From positions 1 to 60,585 of the forward strand of contig JABTVA010000016.1 of NCBI GenBank assembly GCA_015075075.1: a stretch of DNA of 60,585 nucleotides, in the 5' to 3' direction. The notes beneath the pieces are model-generated. The model did not search any database. It saw only the letters and a list, made by a program, of their open reading frames with translations, and was not told the origin of the DNA. Of this stretch, positions 1 through 10,780 are shown in pieces. This stretch comes from Deltaproteobacteria bacterium. GTDB lineage: Bacteria > Desulfobacterota > GWC2-55-46. The number at the start of each line of letters is the position of its first letter. Position 1 is the first letter of the stretch. The translations under genes and the position numbers were made by a program.

Positions 1-13
1 TTTAGAGGTTGCC
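1..13. repeat. End of a family-1 dispersed palindromic element
   Basis: The first 13 bases match the terminal inverted repeat (AGAGGTTGCC end) of the roughly 140-bp family-1 element found complete at several other places in the window. The rest lies outside the window. Confidence 0.6.
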
Positions 14-29
14 TTATAAGAGAAATCGG

Positions 30-1442
30 CTATTTACCCTGATGGTCGGCAGATCGTTTTGCCAGGGCAGCGGCGTCGGCAAGACGCTTTATCGCAATGT
101 CCCTGCCCATGGCGCTCAAGGTCTCGAAGATCCCCGGGCTTACGGTCCCGCCGGTGAGGGCCACCCTTACGGGCTGGGCGAGCTTCCCGAGCTTAAGGCC
201 GCGCTCTTCGAGGAGCGAGTTGAAGGCCGCCTCAAGCTCCTTTTCCGTGAACGAGGGGAGGGCCGAGAGGCGCTTAAGGAGTTCCTCGAAAAGCTCGGCG
301 CTCTCAGGGGTAAGGAACTTCTCCCTTGCCTTGGGGTCGTAATCGACCGTCTCCCTGAAATAGAATAGCGAGCCTTCCGCCAGCTCCTTCAAGGTCCTTG
401 CCCGCTCCTGAAGGGTCTTTATTATGGCCGGTAGCCTCGGGTCGCCGGAGGCGTCCACCCCGAGTTCCTTCCAGAAGGGGAGCATTAGGGGCGTAAGCTC
501 CTCGGGGGAGGACGACTTTATGTAATGCTGGTTCAGCCAGAGGAGCTTTTCCGGGTTGAAGACCCCCGATGATTTCCCCACGCTCTCAAGGGAGAACTTC
601 TCTATAAGCTCTTCAATCGAGAATATCTCCTGGTCGCCGTGCGACCAGCCGAGCCTCGCGAGATAGTTTACGAGGGCATGCGGCAGGTATCCCATCTCCT
701 TGTAGGCCATGACGGATGTTGCGCCGTGGCGCTTGGAGAGCCTGGTCTTGTCCGACCCTAAGATCATGGGGAGATGCGCGAATACCGGTGCCTCGTACCC
801 GAGGGCGCGATAGAGGAGTATCTGCTTCGGGGTGTTGTTTATGTGGTCGTCACCCCTTATGACATGGGTCATACACATCTCCGCGTCGTCCACCACGACG
901 CAGAAGTTGTAGGTGGGGGTCCCGTCGCTACGGAGTACGACCAGGTCCTCTATGGTCGAGTTCTCGAAGGAGATTACTCCCTTTATCTCGTCCTTGAACG
1001 AGGTCGCTCCAGGAGGCACCCTGAACCGGAGCGCAAAGGGCAGGCCGGGCTGGTCGGTCCTTTCCCTGCATCTGCCGTCGTACATGGGCGGGCGGCCCGC
1101 CTTCATTGCGGCCTCCCTTCTTGATTCGAGCTCATCGGGAGTGCAGTAGCAGCGGTAGAGGAGCCCTTTTTCCAGTAGCTCCCCGGCCCTTTTCCTGTAC
1201 TCGTCGAACCTCTTGCTCTGGAAGAAGGGGCCTTCGTCCCAGTTAAGGCCGAGCCATTCCATGCCGTCGAGGATGGCCTGGATGGACTCCTGTGTGGAGC
1301 GGGCGACGTCGGTGTCCTCTACCCTCAGGACGAACTTCCCTTTATGGCGCCTGGCGAAGAGCAGGTTGAAGAGAGCGGTCCTTGCCCCTCCGATGTGGAG
1401 GTAGCCGGTGGGGCTTGGGGCGAATCTTGTGCGGACTGTCAA
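30..1442 (-). CDS. gltX: Glutamyl-tRNA synthetase
   Basis: Class I aminoacyl-tRNA synthetase that charges tRNA(Glu) in the cytoplasm. The 470-residue protein has the usual bacterial length. The HIGH-type motif appears near the N-terminus as [18 protein letters not shown], and the KMSKS-type loop as [12 protein letters not shown]. The catalytic Rossmann half is followed by the helical anticodon-binding half. Translation starts at an ATG 16 bp after the end of the MEMO-family gene on the same strand, so the two are probably co-transcribed. Whether it is discriminating or also charges tRNA(Gln) cannot be settled here because no gatCAB gene is in view. Confidence 0.97.
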   Translation of the reverse strand: MTVRTRFAPSPTGYLHIGGARTALFNLLFARRHKGKFVLRVEDTDVARSTQESIQAILDGMEWLGLNWDEGPFFQSKRFDEYRKRAGELLEKGLLYRCYCTPDELESRREAAMKAGRPPMYDGRCRERTDQPGLPFALRFRVPPGATSFKDEIKGVISFENSTIEDLVVLRSDGTPTYNFCVVVDDAEMCMTHVIRGDDHINNTPKQILLYRALGYEAPVFAHLPMILGSDKTRLSKRHGATSVMAYKEMGYLPHALVNYLARLGWSHGDQEIFSIEELIEKFSLESVGKSSGVFNPEKLLWLNQHYIKSSSPEELTPLMLPFWKELGVDASGDPRLPAIIKTLQERARTLKELAEGSLFYFRETVDYDPKAREKFLTPESAELFEELLKRLSALPSFTEKELEAAFNSLLEERGLKLGKLAQPVRVALTGGTVSPGIFETLSAMGRDIAIKRLADAAALAKRSADHQGK

Positions 1443-1458
1443 GGCAGTTCCTCCTGAA

Positions 1459-2259
1459 TCAGCTGATGATTATCCCGGCGTACCCCACCACCTGGCGGAG
1501 GTCCCCGCTCACCTCTCCCGAGGTCGCGTATTTCACGAGCCCGGCCTTTGTCGCGCCGAGCTCTTTTGCAGCGGCCATGGCGATGGCAGCAGGGACGGCC
1601 CCGCACATGCTTATGTACTCTTCGGACGTAACCTGAAGCAGGCCTGCCGCGTCAAGGGCCAGTATCCTCTCTATCGCGAGGCGGTCCTTCTGCCTTGCGA
1701 TGCCGTCCTCCTCGTAGTGGCTCATGTCCGTGCTCGCTATTATGAGCGAGCCTCCCTCGAGCCCGGATATGGTTCCGGCAATCGACTTGCCGATCTCAAG
1801 GCAATCTTTCTCGTCAGCCCTCAATACGGTAATTGGGACGATCCGGGCTTTCTGGTTACGGGCCAGTATGAAAGGGAGCTGGACCTCGAGCGAGTGCTCG
1901 AAAAGGTGCGCCTCCGTATCGGCTGAAAAGAGTTTCGAGCCGCCTGTCAGCCTGGAAGCTGCCTCTTCGTCGACCATGAGGCTTCCGAGCGGCGTTTCCC
2001 ACTCGCCCTCGCGCCAGACAGACACCCTCTTCCCGAGCCCGGTGTGGTTGGGCCCTATGAGAAAGACTCTTTCAGGAACCCGCACCCTCGCGTAGACGCT
2101 CCCGGCAACGTCCCCTGAATACATGTATCCGGCGTGGGGGGCTATTATCGCCGTTGCGTCCTCCACCGGGCTGTGGCTCAGGTGCTTTTCGAGGGCAGCC
2201 CGGAGGGCGGCCTTTTCGCCGGGATAGAACTTCCCGGCGACAATGGGTTTTCTCGTCAT
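1459..2259 (-). CDS. amrB: MEMO1-family protein (AmmeMemoRadiSam system protein B)
   Basis: A 266-residue protein of the MEMO family, related to class III extradiol dioxygenases. Recognisable blocks are GKFYPG near the N-terminus, [24 protein letters not shown] and [10 protein letters not shown]; the conserved histidines fall where the family places its metal-binding or pseudo-active site. In many prokaryotes the protein is encoded with an AMMECR1 protein and a radical SAM enzyme. Neither partner is next to it here; it lies directly upstream of gltX. Its biochemical role is not established, so the name reflects family membership only. Confidence 0.88.
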   Translation of the reverse strand: MTRKPIVAGKFYPGEKAALRAALEKHLSHSPVEDATAIIAPHAGYMYSGDVAGSVYARVRVPERVFLIGPNHTGLGKRVSVWREGEWETPLGSLMVDEEAASRLTGGSKLFSADTEAHLFEHSLEVQLPFILARNQKARIVPITVLRADEKDCLEIGKSIAGTISGLEGGSLIIASTDMSHYEEDGIARQKDRLAIERILALDAAGLLQVTSEEYISMCGAVPAAIAMAAAKELGATKAGLVKYATSGEVSGDLRQVVGYAGIIIS

Positions 2260-2363
2260 GATACTTTCGCCCTGAGGCGGCTAACGATATTACCAGACAG
2301 GGCCCTGAATGTAAAAGCGTAAGCCGCGCCGGAAAGAGGCCTTGACAGCGGCTCCGCGATATG

Positions 2364-2504
2364 GGTGCCTCTAAAAATCAGGAATTTTTTCTGAGGTCAA
2401 GGAAGGGCGGAAATAAAAAGCGCAGCATATATGATAATATGTGAGCTTTTTTATTTCCGCCCTGACACAGAGGTCAGGAAAAATAACGATTTTTAGAGGT
2501 AGCC
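2364..2504. repeat. Family-1 palindromic element, reverse orientation
   Basis: Near-palindromic element of about 141 bp with ends GGTGCCTCTAAAAAT and ATTTTTAGAGGTAGCC. Its inner inverted repeat pairs an AAATAAAAAG arm with a CTTTTTTATTT arm. It fills most of the 287-bp gap between the divergent MEMO and phosphatase genes. TATG occurs just outside both ends but does not abut them cleanly, so a target duplication is uncertain. Confidence 0.8.
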
Positions 2505-2546
2505 TTATGCTATACTGCACCAGAAATCCACTTAAGAAGGGGATAG

Positions 2547-3194
2547 ATGGAAACGGAACTCATCATTTTCGACCTTGACGGCACGCTCATAGATTCGAGC
2601 GAGGACATCGCCTGGTCCGCGAACAGGACGCTTGCTGCAATGGGGCACAGGGAGATGGGGCCGGAGGAGATAATCGGCCATATCGGATGGGGCGTAAAGC
2701 CCCTCCTTCAGAAACTCATGCCCGGCGAGAGCGAGGAAAGGATAGCGGAGGCGCGCCTCAAGTTCCTCGATTTCTACGGCGGACACCTCGTCATAAAGAC
2801 CAGCCTCTATCCCGGGGTGGAGGATACTATCGGCCATTTCCTCAAGGCCGGAAAGAAGATGGCCGTTGTGACAAACAAGCCCTTCGGATTGGCTGACCGG
2901 ATACTCGATGCCTTCGGCCTCAAGAGGTTCTTCCCGCTCATACTCGGCGGCGACTCGCTCCCAAATAAGAAACCCCATCCCGAGCCAATAGAGAAGGCCA
3001 TCCGTGAGCTCTTCTGCAGGCCCGAAAGGACCGCCGTTGTCGGCGACAGCCCCGTTGACTGCGAGGCGGGGAAGGCCGCAGGGGCCTATACGGTCGGCGT
3101 CTCCTACGGCTTCAGGGGCAGGGGAGAGCTCACAAGCGCCGGCTGCGACATTATCGTGGACGATTTTCCATCCCTCAAAAAGGCCCTTTCGTAA
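2547..3194 (+). CDS. gph: HAD-family phosphatase, phosphoglycolate phosphatase-like
   Basis: A 215-residue haloacid dehalogenase hydrolase. Motif I is IFDLDGTLIDSSED with the nucleophilic Asp. Motif II lies in VVTNKP, motif III around the lysines near residue 140, and motif IV is VVGDSPVDCEAGKAAGA. A helical cap between motifs I and II fits subfamily IA, as in Gph, which hydrolyses 2-phosphoglycolate formed in DNA repair or photorespiration-like metabolism. The ATG follows AAGGGGAT. A TATACT hexamer at 2511-2516, just outside the family-1 element, could be its -10 box. Substrate assignment is by similarity only; PpaX-like pyrophosphatases look alike. Confidence 0.85.
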   Translation: METELIIFDLDGTLIDSSEDIAWSANRTLAAMGHREMGPEEIIGHIGWGVKPLLQKLMPGESEERIAEARLKFLDFYGGHLVIKTSLYPGVEDTIGHFLKAGKKMAVVTNKPFGLADRILDAFGLKRFFPLILGGDSLPNKKPHPEPIEKAIRELFCRPERTAVVGDSPVDCEAGKAAGAYTVGVSYGFRGRGELTSAGCDIIVDDFPSLKKALS

Positions 3195-3264
3195 GCCAGA
3201 GGCATAAGCGCCTTCTCTAAACCTGCTATACTGGTATTGTCACGGCCTTGCCGGACATTACCTC

Positions 3265-4363
3265 ATGGACCCTCAATCACATACAAGGCGCACGGCCCTC
3301 AAGGCCATGGCGGCTTCGGGGATGCTCCTCCTCTGGGGGGAGATGCCCGTCATGGCCGAAGTCTTTTCAAGGCCGAAGACGCGGAGCGAACCGAGGCTCC
3401 GGGAGAACGCCTTTACCGAGGGCGGCGCATCCCTCGTATCGGTCGCGACCGGAAAGACCGTTGATGAAATGGTTGAGGAGGCGGTCGGCCTTATCGGCGG
3501 CTTCGACAGGCTCGGCCTCTCCGGGAAGACCGTACTCCTTAAACCCAACGTCGTATCAGGCGAGGCGAACCCGGCAACGACCAACCCCGAGGTGGTCGGG
3601 GCGGTCGTAAGGGCCGTTTCAAGGCGCGGGGCCAAAAAGGTCTACGTGGGAGACATGTCCGCTCTTAGGACCATATCAACCAGGCGGAACATGAACCGGA
3701 ACGGGATACTGAAGGCCGCGTCCGACAACGGCGGAGAGGTAATCATATTCGAGGACTTCGATTGGCACACGGTCCCGCTCGAAGGAACCGAATATGTGAG
3801 CGAGGCCTACGTGACCGAATGGATATACAGGCCGGACATAATAATAAACCTGCCGGTAGTGAAGACGCACAGGTCGGCGAGCTACTCCACAGCTCTCAAG
3901 AACTTCATCGGCTGCCATCTCCGCCAGCGCCCGTATCTCATCGGCCCTCGCATTGGGAAGAGCTCATCGCCGAGTTTAACGCTGCGTACGCCCCGGAGCT
4001 AAACATAGTCGACGGGACCGTCTCCATGATAGAGGGCGGCCCCTGGCAGGGCACCCCGGCAAAGACCAATCTCGTAATCGCGAGCGGGGACAGGGTCGCG
4101 GCGGACATAGCCGGGCTCGGACTCATAAGGTCTTTCGGCATGTGGAGCCGGTCACCTCAAAGCCCGTCTGGGAGCAGAGGCAGATAATTAGGGCCATAGA
4201 GCTCGGCTTGGGCAGGGGAAGAGACGCTATGAAGCTCGTTGCCGGGGGCGGCGGCGCGGGATTCGAGCGGCTTATTTCAGGGATAAGGAGAATACCGACT
4301 TTGACGCCCGCTTTGACACCCTCCATGCTTTACGATATATTCCCAGAAATGACGGAGGGTACC
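3265..4363 (+). pseudogene. DUF362 family protein with Tat-like signal, frameshifted
   Basis: The N-terminus has a twin-arginine-like leader (RRTALKAMAASGMLLLW), suggesting export of a folded, perhaps cofactor-bearing protein. The DUF362 core follows (VLLKPNVVSGE near residue 90, IINLPVVKTH, ALKNFIG). The reading frame shifts near 3945, where one C appears to be missing from a C run, and again near 4140, where one G appears to be missing. Recognisable DUF362 sequence continues in each new frame (WEELIAEFNAAYAPELNIVDG, then KPVWEQRQIIRAIELGLG). The true stop is unclear; coding signal fades before the next start at 4364. It probably forms an operon with the peroxidase downstream. Function is unknown for most of the family. 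Confidence 0.7.
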
Positions 4364-5304
4364 ATGAAAGAACGATACTGGCCGCCTTTGCGCTATTTTC
4401 GCGCTTTCTGCAGAGGTGTCGGCAACAGAGCTATTGCCCGCGGTCCCGCCGATTCCGGCGGACAACACCATGACCCTGGAGAAGGTCGAGCTCGGAAGAT
4501 GCTCTTCTTCGACCCGAGGCTTTCGTCCACCGGCGCGGTAAGCTGCGCTTCCTGCCATAACCCGGCCTTGCATTTACCGACAGGCTGCCGCTCGCGCTCG
4601 GCCACAAGCACCAGGCCGGGCCGCGGAACACCCCAACGGTCCTTAACTCGGCCTTCCTTACCTCCCAGTTCTGGGACGGCAGGGCCGCCACCCTCGAGGA
4701 GCAGGCGCTCGGGCCGGTGCAGGCCGCGGTAGAGATGAACGAGACCCTCGAGAACATGGTAAGGAAGCTTAAGGCGATTCCCGCCTACGCTGAGAGGTTC
4801 AAGCAGGTCTTCGGCGGCAAGGACCCCGTCACGCCGGAGAACACTGCAAAGGCGATGGCCGCGTTCGAAAGGACGCTAATCACAACCAACTCGCCCTTTG
4901 ACAGGTTCCTCATGGGAGACGAGGGCGCGATAAGCGCGGACGCAAAGAAGGGATGGGAGCTTTTCAGGAACAAGGGCTGCACCGCGTGCCACAACGGGCC
5001 CAACTTCACGAACGGCGGCTTCTTCAGGATACAGGTGCCGGGCTCAACGGACCTGGGGAGGTTCGAGGTGACGGGCAACGAGGACGACAAGTACAAATTC
5101 AGGGTGCAGACGCTCCGGAACGTCGCACTCACGTACCCCTACTTCAATAACGGCTCGGTCGCCTCTCTTTCGGACGCCGTGAAGATAATGAGCAGGGAGA
5201 TGCTCGGCGTCCAGGCGACCGACAAGGAGGCTGCGCTCATAACCGAGTTCCTTAAGACCCTTACGGGAGAGATGCCGAGGGTGGACGTCCCGGTGCTCCC
5301 TTAA
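4364..5304 (+). pseudogene. Dihaem cytochrome c peroxidase (MauG/CcpA family), N-terminal half frameshifted
   Basis: Periplasmic dihaem peroxidase that reduces hydrogen peroxide with electrons from c-type cytochromes. The ATG follows GGAGGG. Restoring about four single missing bases (near 4376, 4404, 4495 and 4570) gives a signal peptide, then MLFFDPRLSSTGAVSCASCH with the first haem-binding CASCH, and the typical QFWDGRA block. From 4590 to the stop the frame is open and contains the second haem site, CTACHNGP. Reconstructed length is about 314 residues, normal for the family. It sits between the DUF362 gene and a Met-rich secreted protein. Clustering of losses in short runs suggests sequence error, but a decaying gene is possible. 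Confidence 0.75.
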
Positions 5305-5338
5305 GCAGGTTGCATAAAACCCCAAGGAGGTGTCGAAA

Positions 5339-5686
5339 ATGAAGATTCTGGTGTTTTTCATTGCCGCAATCCTGGCAGGCGCTCTTTCAGGCACTCCTGC
5401 CCTTGCGGGCCAGGGCAGCGGGACCGGACAGGACGGCATGATGTCCGGCTCCATGATGACCGACTCGATGATGAAAGACCGGATGAAGATGCACGAGGAC
5501 GTCATGGGCATGATGAAGGAGACGATGATCATCCTCAGGGACATGAACCACAAGCCCACGGAAGCGCAGCAGAAGAGGCTTGACGAGATGATAATAAAAA
5601 TAGATGAAATGATGGCCAAGCACCGGGGCATGATGGAGAAGAAGAAGGAGAAGATGGAGGAAAAGAAGGAGAGGATGAAGAAGTAG
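5339..5686 (+). CDS. Small Met-rich secreted protein
   Basis: A 115-residue protein with a clear signal peptide (MKILVFFIAAILAGALSG, then a PALA-type cleavage site). A methionine-rich central part (MMSGSMMTDSMMKDRMKMHE) is followed by a charged helical C-terminus rich in Lys, Glu and Met. The ATG at 5339 is preferred over the GTG at 5330 because AAGGAGG ends 8 bases before it. Met-rich periplasmic proteins of this kind often bind copper or silver, which would fit the neighbouring peroxidase, but no specific family was recognised and metal binding is an inference. It resembles the Met-rich part of the PDZ protein at 14702. Confidence 0.75.
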   Translation: MKILVFFIAAILAGALSGTPALAGQGSGTGQDGMMSGSMMTDSMMKDRMKMHEDVMGMMKETMIILRDMNHKPTEAQQKRLDEMIIKIDEMMAKHRGMMEKKKEKMEEKKERMKK

Positions 5687-5788
5687 CCCTCTCCGCACTT
5701 GAAGGGATTTGAAGGGGCGCGGCCCTCTTTAGCAGGATGTTTTCAACGCTCTGTTGAGGACGGCCGCTAATTTTATAAATATTGAATT

Positions 5789-5908
5789 CCCGCCGCTTGC
5801 GGCTGTTTTGGTTTTGACTCTCCCTTGATGGGGAGGGCAGGTGGGTGAAGCACTCACCCTCTCGTCCCCTCCGTCAAGGGAGGGTTTGAGATGCCCGCCG
5901 CTTGCGGC
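5789..5908. repeat. Intergenic palindromic repeat with duplicated CCCGCCGCTTGCGGC ends
   Basis: The 15-mer CCCGCCGCTTGCGGC occurs at both ends in the same orientation, and is itself mostly a hairpin (GCCGC-TT-GCGGC). Between the copies lies a purine/pyrimidine-asymmetric inverted repeat of the CTCCCTTGATGGGGAGGG / CCCCTCCGTCAAGGGAGGG type. It separates the converging Met-rich and aconitase genes and could also act as a terminator. It is unrelated to family 1. Confidence 0.6.
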
Positions 5909-5911
5909 GCA

Positions 5912-7894
5912 TTAACGTCTATTCCTATTTTCCCCGGTGCGGCCTCTTGCCCTTCCTGCGCAGCCCCGCTCTTTACGTATGCGGTTAAGGAGCCCGCCTT
6001 CGAGTACGCTCTCGCGCTCCCTCGTGCTTAAGCTTACGAGTAACCTGAAGCCCCTGCCGCTTTCCTTTACCACCCCGACTATCTCGTCCGAGGTCTCGAC
6101 CGCCTTACGGAGGTCCGTGAACGCGAGCGTCTGCCCCTGTTCGAGCGCCGGATAGTCCGACGGGTCGGCAAATACGAGCGGCAGCACGCCGAAGTTTATG
6201 AGGTTCGCCCTGTGGATGCGCGCGAAGCTCTTTGCGGCCTTGATCCTTATCCCGAGATACCGCGGGGCTATGGCCGCGTGCTCCCTCGATGAGCCCTGGC
6301 CGTAGTTATCCCCCGCGGCTATGATCCCCCCTCCGCTCTCCCTGCATCTCTGGCTGAACCGCCTGTCCATACGTTCGAGGACGAAATCGCTTATCCTGGG
6401 GATATTGGACCTGAAGGGAAGGACCCTGTTCCCCGCCGGGAGGATGTCGTCGGTCGAAACGTTGTCGCCGAGTTTTATAAGCACCTTAGCCTCGTATGAT
6501 TCGGGCAAGGGGTCGAACAGGGGGAAGGGGACTATGTTCGGCCCCCTTACGACCTCCACCTCCGCCCTTTCCTCGGGCGGCAGTGGCTTGAGTATTATGG
6601 AATCGTTATGGCGGTACCTCTTGGGCTCCACGACCCTCGGCTACGGGCCGAGCTTCCTCGGGTCGGTTATCCTGCCCGAGATGGCAGCGGCTACGGCCGT
6701 CTCCGGACTCGAAAGGTAGACGTAGTCGTCATCGGTGCCGCTACGGCCCTTGAAGTTCCTGGGGAAGGTCCGGACGGACGCGGCCTTTGTGGGAGGGGCC
6801 TGCCCCATGCCTATGCAGCCCAGGCAGCCCGACTGGTGCACCCTCGCGCCCGCGTGCAGGAGTAGCTCCGAGCCGCCAGCCCGCTCGATATTTTCGAGAA
6901 CCGTCCTGCTCCCGGGGTTTATTTCGAAGCTCAGGCCGGGGTAGGCGGTCCTGCCCCTAACGGCCTTGCTTACTACCATCATGTCCTTGAACGAGAAGTT
7001 TACCGACGAGCCCACTATGACCTGCGCGACCGGCGTGCCTTCCACCTCTGAAACCTTTTTTACGTTGTCCGGCGAGCTCGGGCAGGCTATGAGGGGCTCT
7101 AACGACGAGAGGTCTATCTCGTCCTCCTCGTCGTACTCGGCATTGGGGTCGGCTTCGAGCGGGGCCCACTGGCCGACCCTCCCGTGGCGCTCGAGAAAGT
7201 CCCTGGTCATCGAGTCGGACGGGAATATCGAGGTCGTGGCGCCGAGCTCCGCGCCCATGTTGGCGATGGTCGCCCTGTCGGTCGCCGTAAGGGTCTTTAC
7301 ACCCGGCCCCCAGTATTCGATGATCCTGCCGACCCCGCCCTTTACCGTGTGGCGGCGAAGCATCTCGAGGATAATGTCCTTGGCGGAAACCCAGGGCTTG
7401 AGCTTTTTCGTAAGCCTCACACCCATGACCCTGGGAACGGCCATGTGGAAAGGCTCGCCCGCCATTGCGAGCGCTACATCCAGGCCGCCCGCGCCTATGG
7501 CAAGCATCCCGAGCGCTCCGGCGGTGCACGTGTGGCTGTCCGCCCCGAGGAGGGTCTTTCCGGGAGACCCGAAGCTCTCCATGTGCACGGGATGTGATAC
7601 GCCGTTTCCCGGAGGCGAGAAGAAGACGCCGTACCTCAGGGCCGCGGTCATCAAAAACCTGTGGTCGTCGGCGTTCCTGAAATCGGTCTGGAGGATGTTG
7701 TGGTCCACGTAGCTCGCGGAGAGCTCAGTCTGCACCGAGTCGAGGCCGAGGGACTCGAATTCGAGATACACCAGGGTGCCGGTCGCGTCCTGGGTAAGGG
7801 TCTGGTCTATCCTTATGGCTATCTCCGAGCCCGGCGACCAGTTGCCGGATACCATGTGCGACTCTATGAGCTTCCTTGCGAGGCTTCTATTCAT
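5912..7894 (-). CDS. acn: Aconitate hydratase, interrupted by one in-frame TAG
   Basis: Iron-sulfur aconitase interconverting citrate and isocitrate in the TCA cycle. The catalytic part (7894 to 6641) carries DSHTCTAGALGMLAIGAGG and SGCLGCIGMGQAPP with the cysteines that bind the 4Fe-4S cluster. The swivel domain (6631 to 5912) has KLGDNVSTDDILPAGN and DNYGQGSSREHAA. Both halves are in the same frame, separated only by a TAG at 6641-6643. Together they give about 660 residues, close to the single-chain aconitases of about 640-650 residues that I associate with Geobacter-like bacteria. The start codon directly abuts a family-1 element whose end supplies GAGGG as a likely ribosome binding site. 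Split translation from the GTG at 6631 is an alternative. Confidence 0.85.
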
Positions 7895-8039
7895 GGCACC
7901 CTCTAAAAATTGATCTTTTCCCCTGACTCTGCGTCAGCGCGTGAATAAAAATGCTCACATATTCATATCTATAAGCTCCGCTTTTTATTCCCGCCCTTCC
8001 GGGAAAAGCGGGAAAAATCTCTGATTTTTAGAAGTTGCC
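7895..8039. repeat. Family-1 palindromic element with TCAT target duplication
   Basis: Complete 145-bp copy running GGCACCCTCTAAAAATTG to TTTTTAGAAGTTGCC, flanked on both sides by TCAT (7891-7894 and 8040-8043), a clean 4-bp target duplication. The left TCAT contains the complement of the aconitase start codon, so insertion occurred exactly at the 5' end of that gene. Confidence 0.88.
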
Positions 8040-8069
8040 TCATGTCAGCTCCAGCGGTTCGGGTCAGGC

Positions 8070-10450
8070 CTAATCGATTCCTATCTCATAGTCCCGGCCC
8101 TCCCATTCGCCCGTGTCCGCGTACCTGAAGGTGAATACGAGTTTTGCCCCATGTTTCAGCTTGCCTGCCTCGAAGTCCCTGTGCCAGATTTTAAGGCCGG
8201 TACCCTTCATGGGCTCCTCGTTTCTCGTTGCCCAATGGTCTGTCGTCCAGACGATATGGGCCTCCCTGGGCGAGGTTATGCGGACGGTCTCCGAGCTCTT
8301 TGCCGAGCCTATCTCCATGCCCTTTTTCCACTCTGCGATCGGGAGCGAGGTCAGGCATTCGACATACCTCTCGTGCGCTTCCTTTATCATATCAAAGCAC
8401 TGCCTGTCGTGCATGCTCCTGAGGAGCTTTATGTACTCGGCGTGCGCCGGTATGAAAGGCGTAGCCGAGCCCGTGCCGCGCCCTTTGAGGAGCTTAAGTT
8501 CAGGTATGTCGGACTTGTCCCAGACCTGCTCCGGGAAGAGGAACCCCTCGTTGGCCGAGGCCTCGAGCGATTCTAAGTACTTTTCGGGGAAGCCGCCGGC
8601 GGCTATCTCGTACATGGCCCGCTCCCCTGAAAGGAGCGGCCAGGGCCTGCCCGTGCCTGAACCGTCGAAAGGCGAGCCGTCCTCCTTTTCGCCGTAGCCG
8701 TCGCCTTCGTGCCTGTAGAAGTATACCCTTCCGTGGTGCTCGAATCGCAGCAGCCTGTCGACCGCGCGTAGCGAGCTTACTATGTTGGGGTCCCTCGGGC
8801 CGCACACCCCGAGCCTCACGAGGTCGAGGAAACCGGTGTCGAACACCCCGCGCCCGTGCTCGGGGAAGCGGTCGGGCCTGTCCTTATCAAAGACGAGGGA
8901 GTGGAAGTCCTCTTCTTCCGGGGCAAGCGCAAAGGGCCGCGCCCCGTCCATCCTCATGTAATGGCCGGGCGAGCCTTCGCCCATGCAGCCGCATTTTATG
9001 AACGTCCATTCCTCGAGCTTCGTATGCCATCCGTCGGCAACGGAAAAGAGGTAGTCCGATTCCCTTGTCTCGCGCATCTCCCTTGCCCAGTGCGCGGCCG
9101 CTACGAGGGCGGATATGCCGTATGCGAGCGCGGAAGGCGAAGCGCCGCCGCCCTCCGGCCCGAACGGGCCGTTCCTCGCCATATACGACGCCGCGTTCTT
9201 TATCATCGGATAAAAGCTCACCCCGGCAAGCCCTATGCCCCTGAGCCTCCAAGCGAGAAGTATCGGGAGCGCGGCATTTTCCATGCGCGCCTCCGGATGC
9301 CTGACCGTGCCGTTTACGTGCATCTCAAGGAGCCACGCGCCGGCGTCCGTCTGCGTGGATTGCAGGTAGTCGAGTGTGGAGAGGGCGGTCCTGCCGTCGC
9401 CCATGGCCATGAAGGCGAGGGCGGTCTTGCAGAGGTCGCCCGGCCTTGCGAGCCTGTAGCCTTTGCCTGCCTCGTCGCCCCTGGATTGCCCCCAGGGGAT
9501 GCTGAGTGACGACGCGACCGCTCCGGGAAAGGTCTTGTCCTCGTGGGCCTTAAGCGCGAGCGCGCTCGCCCTGAACCGCCTGCCCCCGTCAGCCGCGCGC
9601 TTCCCGAGCGGCATGAGGGAGCTTATATGCCTTCTCCAGCCCCGGACAAAGTCACGTTCGATCGAGGCGTATTCCCTTGAAAGCGATATCTCCGCCTCGA
9701 GCGCCGCCTCCACCTCGTCCTTGCCGAAGCCGAGCGCGAGCACCATGTCGCTCACCGGCTTAAGCTCGGCCGTAAGGGCGATATTGCCGTCCTCCGCGCG
9801 CTCGAACATCCAGTCCATCTCGAGGTCCTCCTTAAGGTCGTGCCAGCCGTCCGAGATACCGGAGTACCCTGCCGACATGCCGAGGAAGGGCTTATCCGAA
9901 GCAAGGGCAGCGGCGGTGTCCTCTCTCCGGGCAAGGAGGTAGTTTCTCTTGCCGTAAGCGGCGCACCTGCCTGTATTGCCGTAGCCCCGGTTCTTCATGT
10001 GGGGGGCAACGAGGACGAAGAGGCGGAAGTCGGCGGTCGTGCCGTGCAGGGCCTTGAAGCCGGCGTTCATCACGAGCGAGTTGGCCTGCGGGTCAGTGAC
10101 GACGCGCTTCGTTATGCTCCAGAGCCCGGACCTGGCGGTATTCGTGATTACATAGCCAGGGGCCTTGTCATGTACGTACTCGAAGCGCGTCGTAAGGGTG
10201 TCCTTTCCCTCCTCGTCGAAGAAGGTCCGTGAATCCGTCACGAGGAAGCGGAGGTCCTTCATGCAGGCGGTCTCAATATCGGGGAAATAGACTTCGGTTA
10301 TAATGCCGCCCTCTATGGTGAACCATACGCGAGAAGGGCTTTCGCGGTGCCCGCGCCCTGCTTGAGCCCTGGTCCACCTGGGCTCGACGCCAGGTTGCCG
10401 AAGGCCTCTGCCGAAGGAAAGGGGAATGACGGTTTATAGGCAACGCTCAT
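8070..10450 (-). CDS. Glycoside hydrolase family 15 glucoamylase-like protein (one frameshift near the N-terminus)
   Basis: Family GH15 enzymes release glucose from the non-reducing ends of alpha-glucans. The open frame from 10262 encodes 730 residues with an N-terminal beta-sandwich (glucodextranase N-like) and an (alpha/alpha)6 barrel. Candidate catalytic-domain blocks include ARPGDLCKTALAFMAMGDG and RPWPLLSGERAMYEIA. Upstream coding continues in another frame: PGVEPRWTRAQAGRG and SRVWFTIEGGIITEVYFPD are standard GH15 N-terminal blocks. Restoring one base near 10396 joins them to an ATG at 10450 preceded by GGAGGTG. Full length is about 793 residues. It has no obvious signal peptide, so it probably acts on intracellular glycogen or trehalose-like glucans. 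No glycogen genes are adjacent. Confidence 0.88.
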
Positions 10451-10657
10451 GAGCACCTCCGTTTCTGGAAACTCTGGCCTGAAGGTTTTTACTCTGGCGG
10501 GCTTCCTCTGAAGGGGTTCAGCCGGAACAGGCTATCCTCAGCCTTTCAGGAGGTTCGCGACGGACGTGTGGTATGTGATAGCGAGAGGGCGGCCCTATCC
10601 GAGTTAACTCCCTTCCGGGCATTGTCAGACGACACGCCGCCGGTGAGCCCACGACGG

Positions 10658-10686
10658 CTGACAAGTCCGCGGATGTAGGATATAAT
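10658..10686 (+). promoter_or_regulatory. Sigma-70-type promoter for the ferritin-like gene
   Basis: CTGACA, 17 bases of spacing, then a perfect TATAAT at 10681. It lies about 95 bp upstream of the ferritin-like ATG in the 330-bp divergent gap with the GH15 gene. No operator was recognised in the rest of the gap. Confidence 0.65.
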
Positions 10687-10780
10687 TACATGGCTTTGCG
10701 GCCCCGACAGGAGGCCCGCCGCTGGATCCAGAACGCAGGAGGGCGCAAAGGGGCGCCCGCATAATACACTACGGAGGTGG

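Noticed and set aside
6621..6643. Two separate aconitase subunits (large and small) as in isopropylmalate dehydratase
   Set aside because: Both halves are in the same frame with only a TAG between them and together match single-chain aconitase; no independent ribosome binding site is convincing for the second half.
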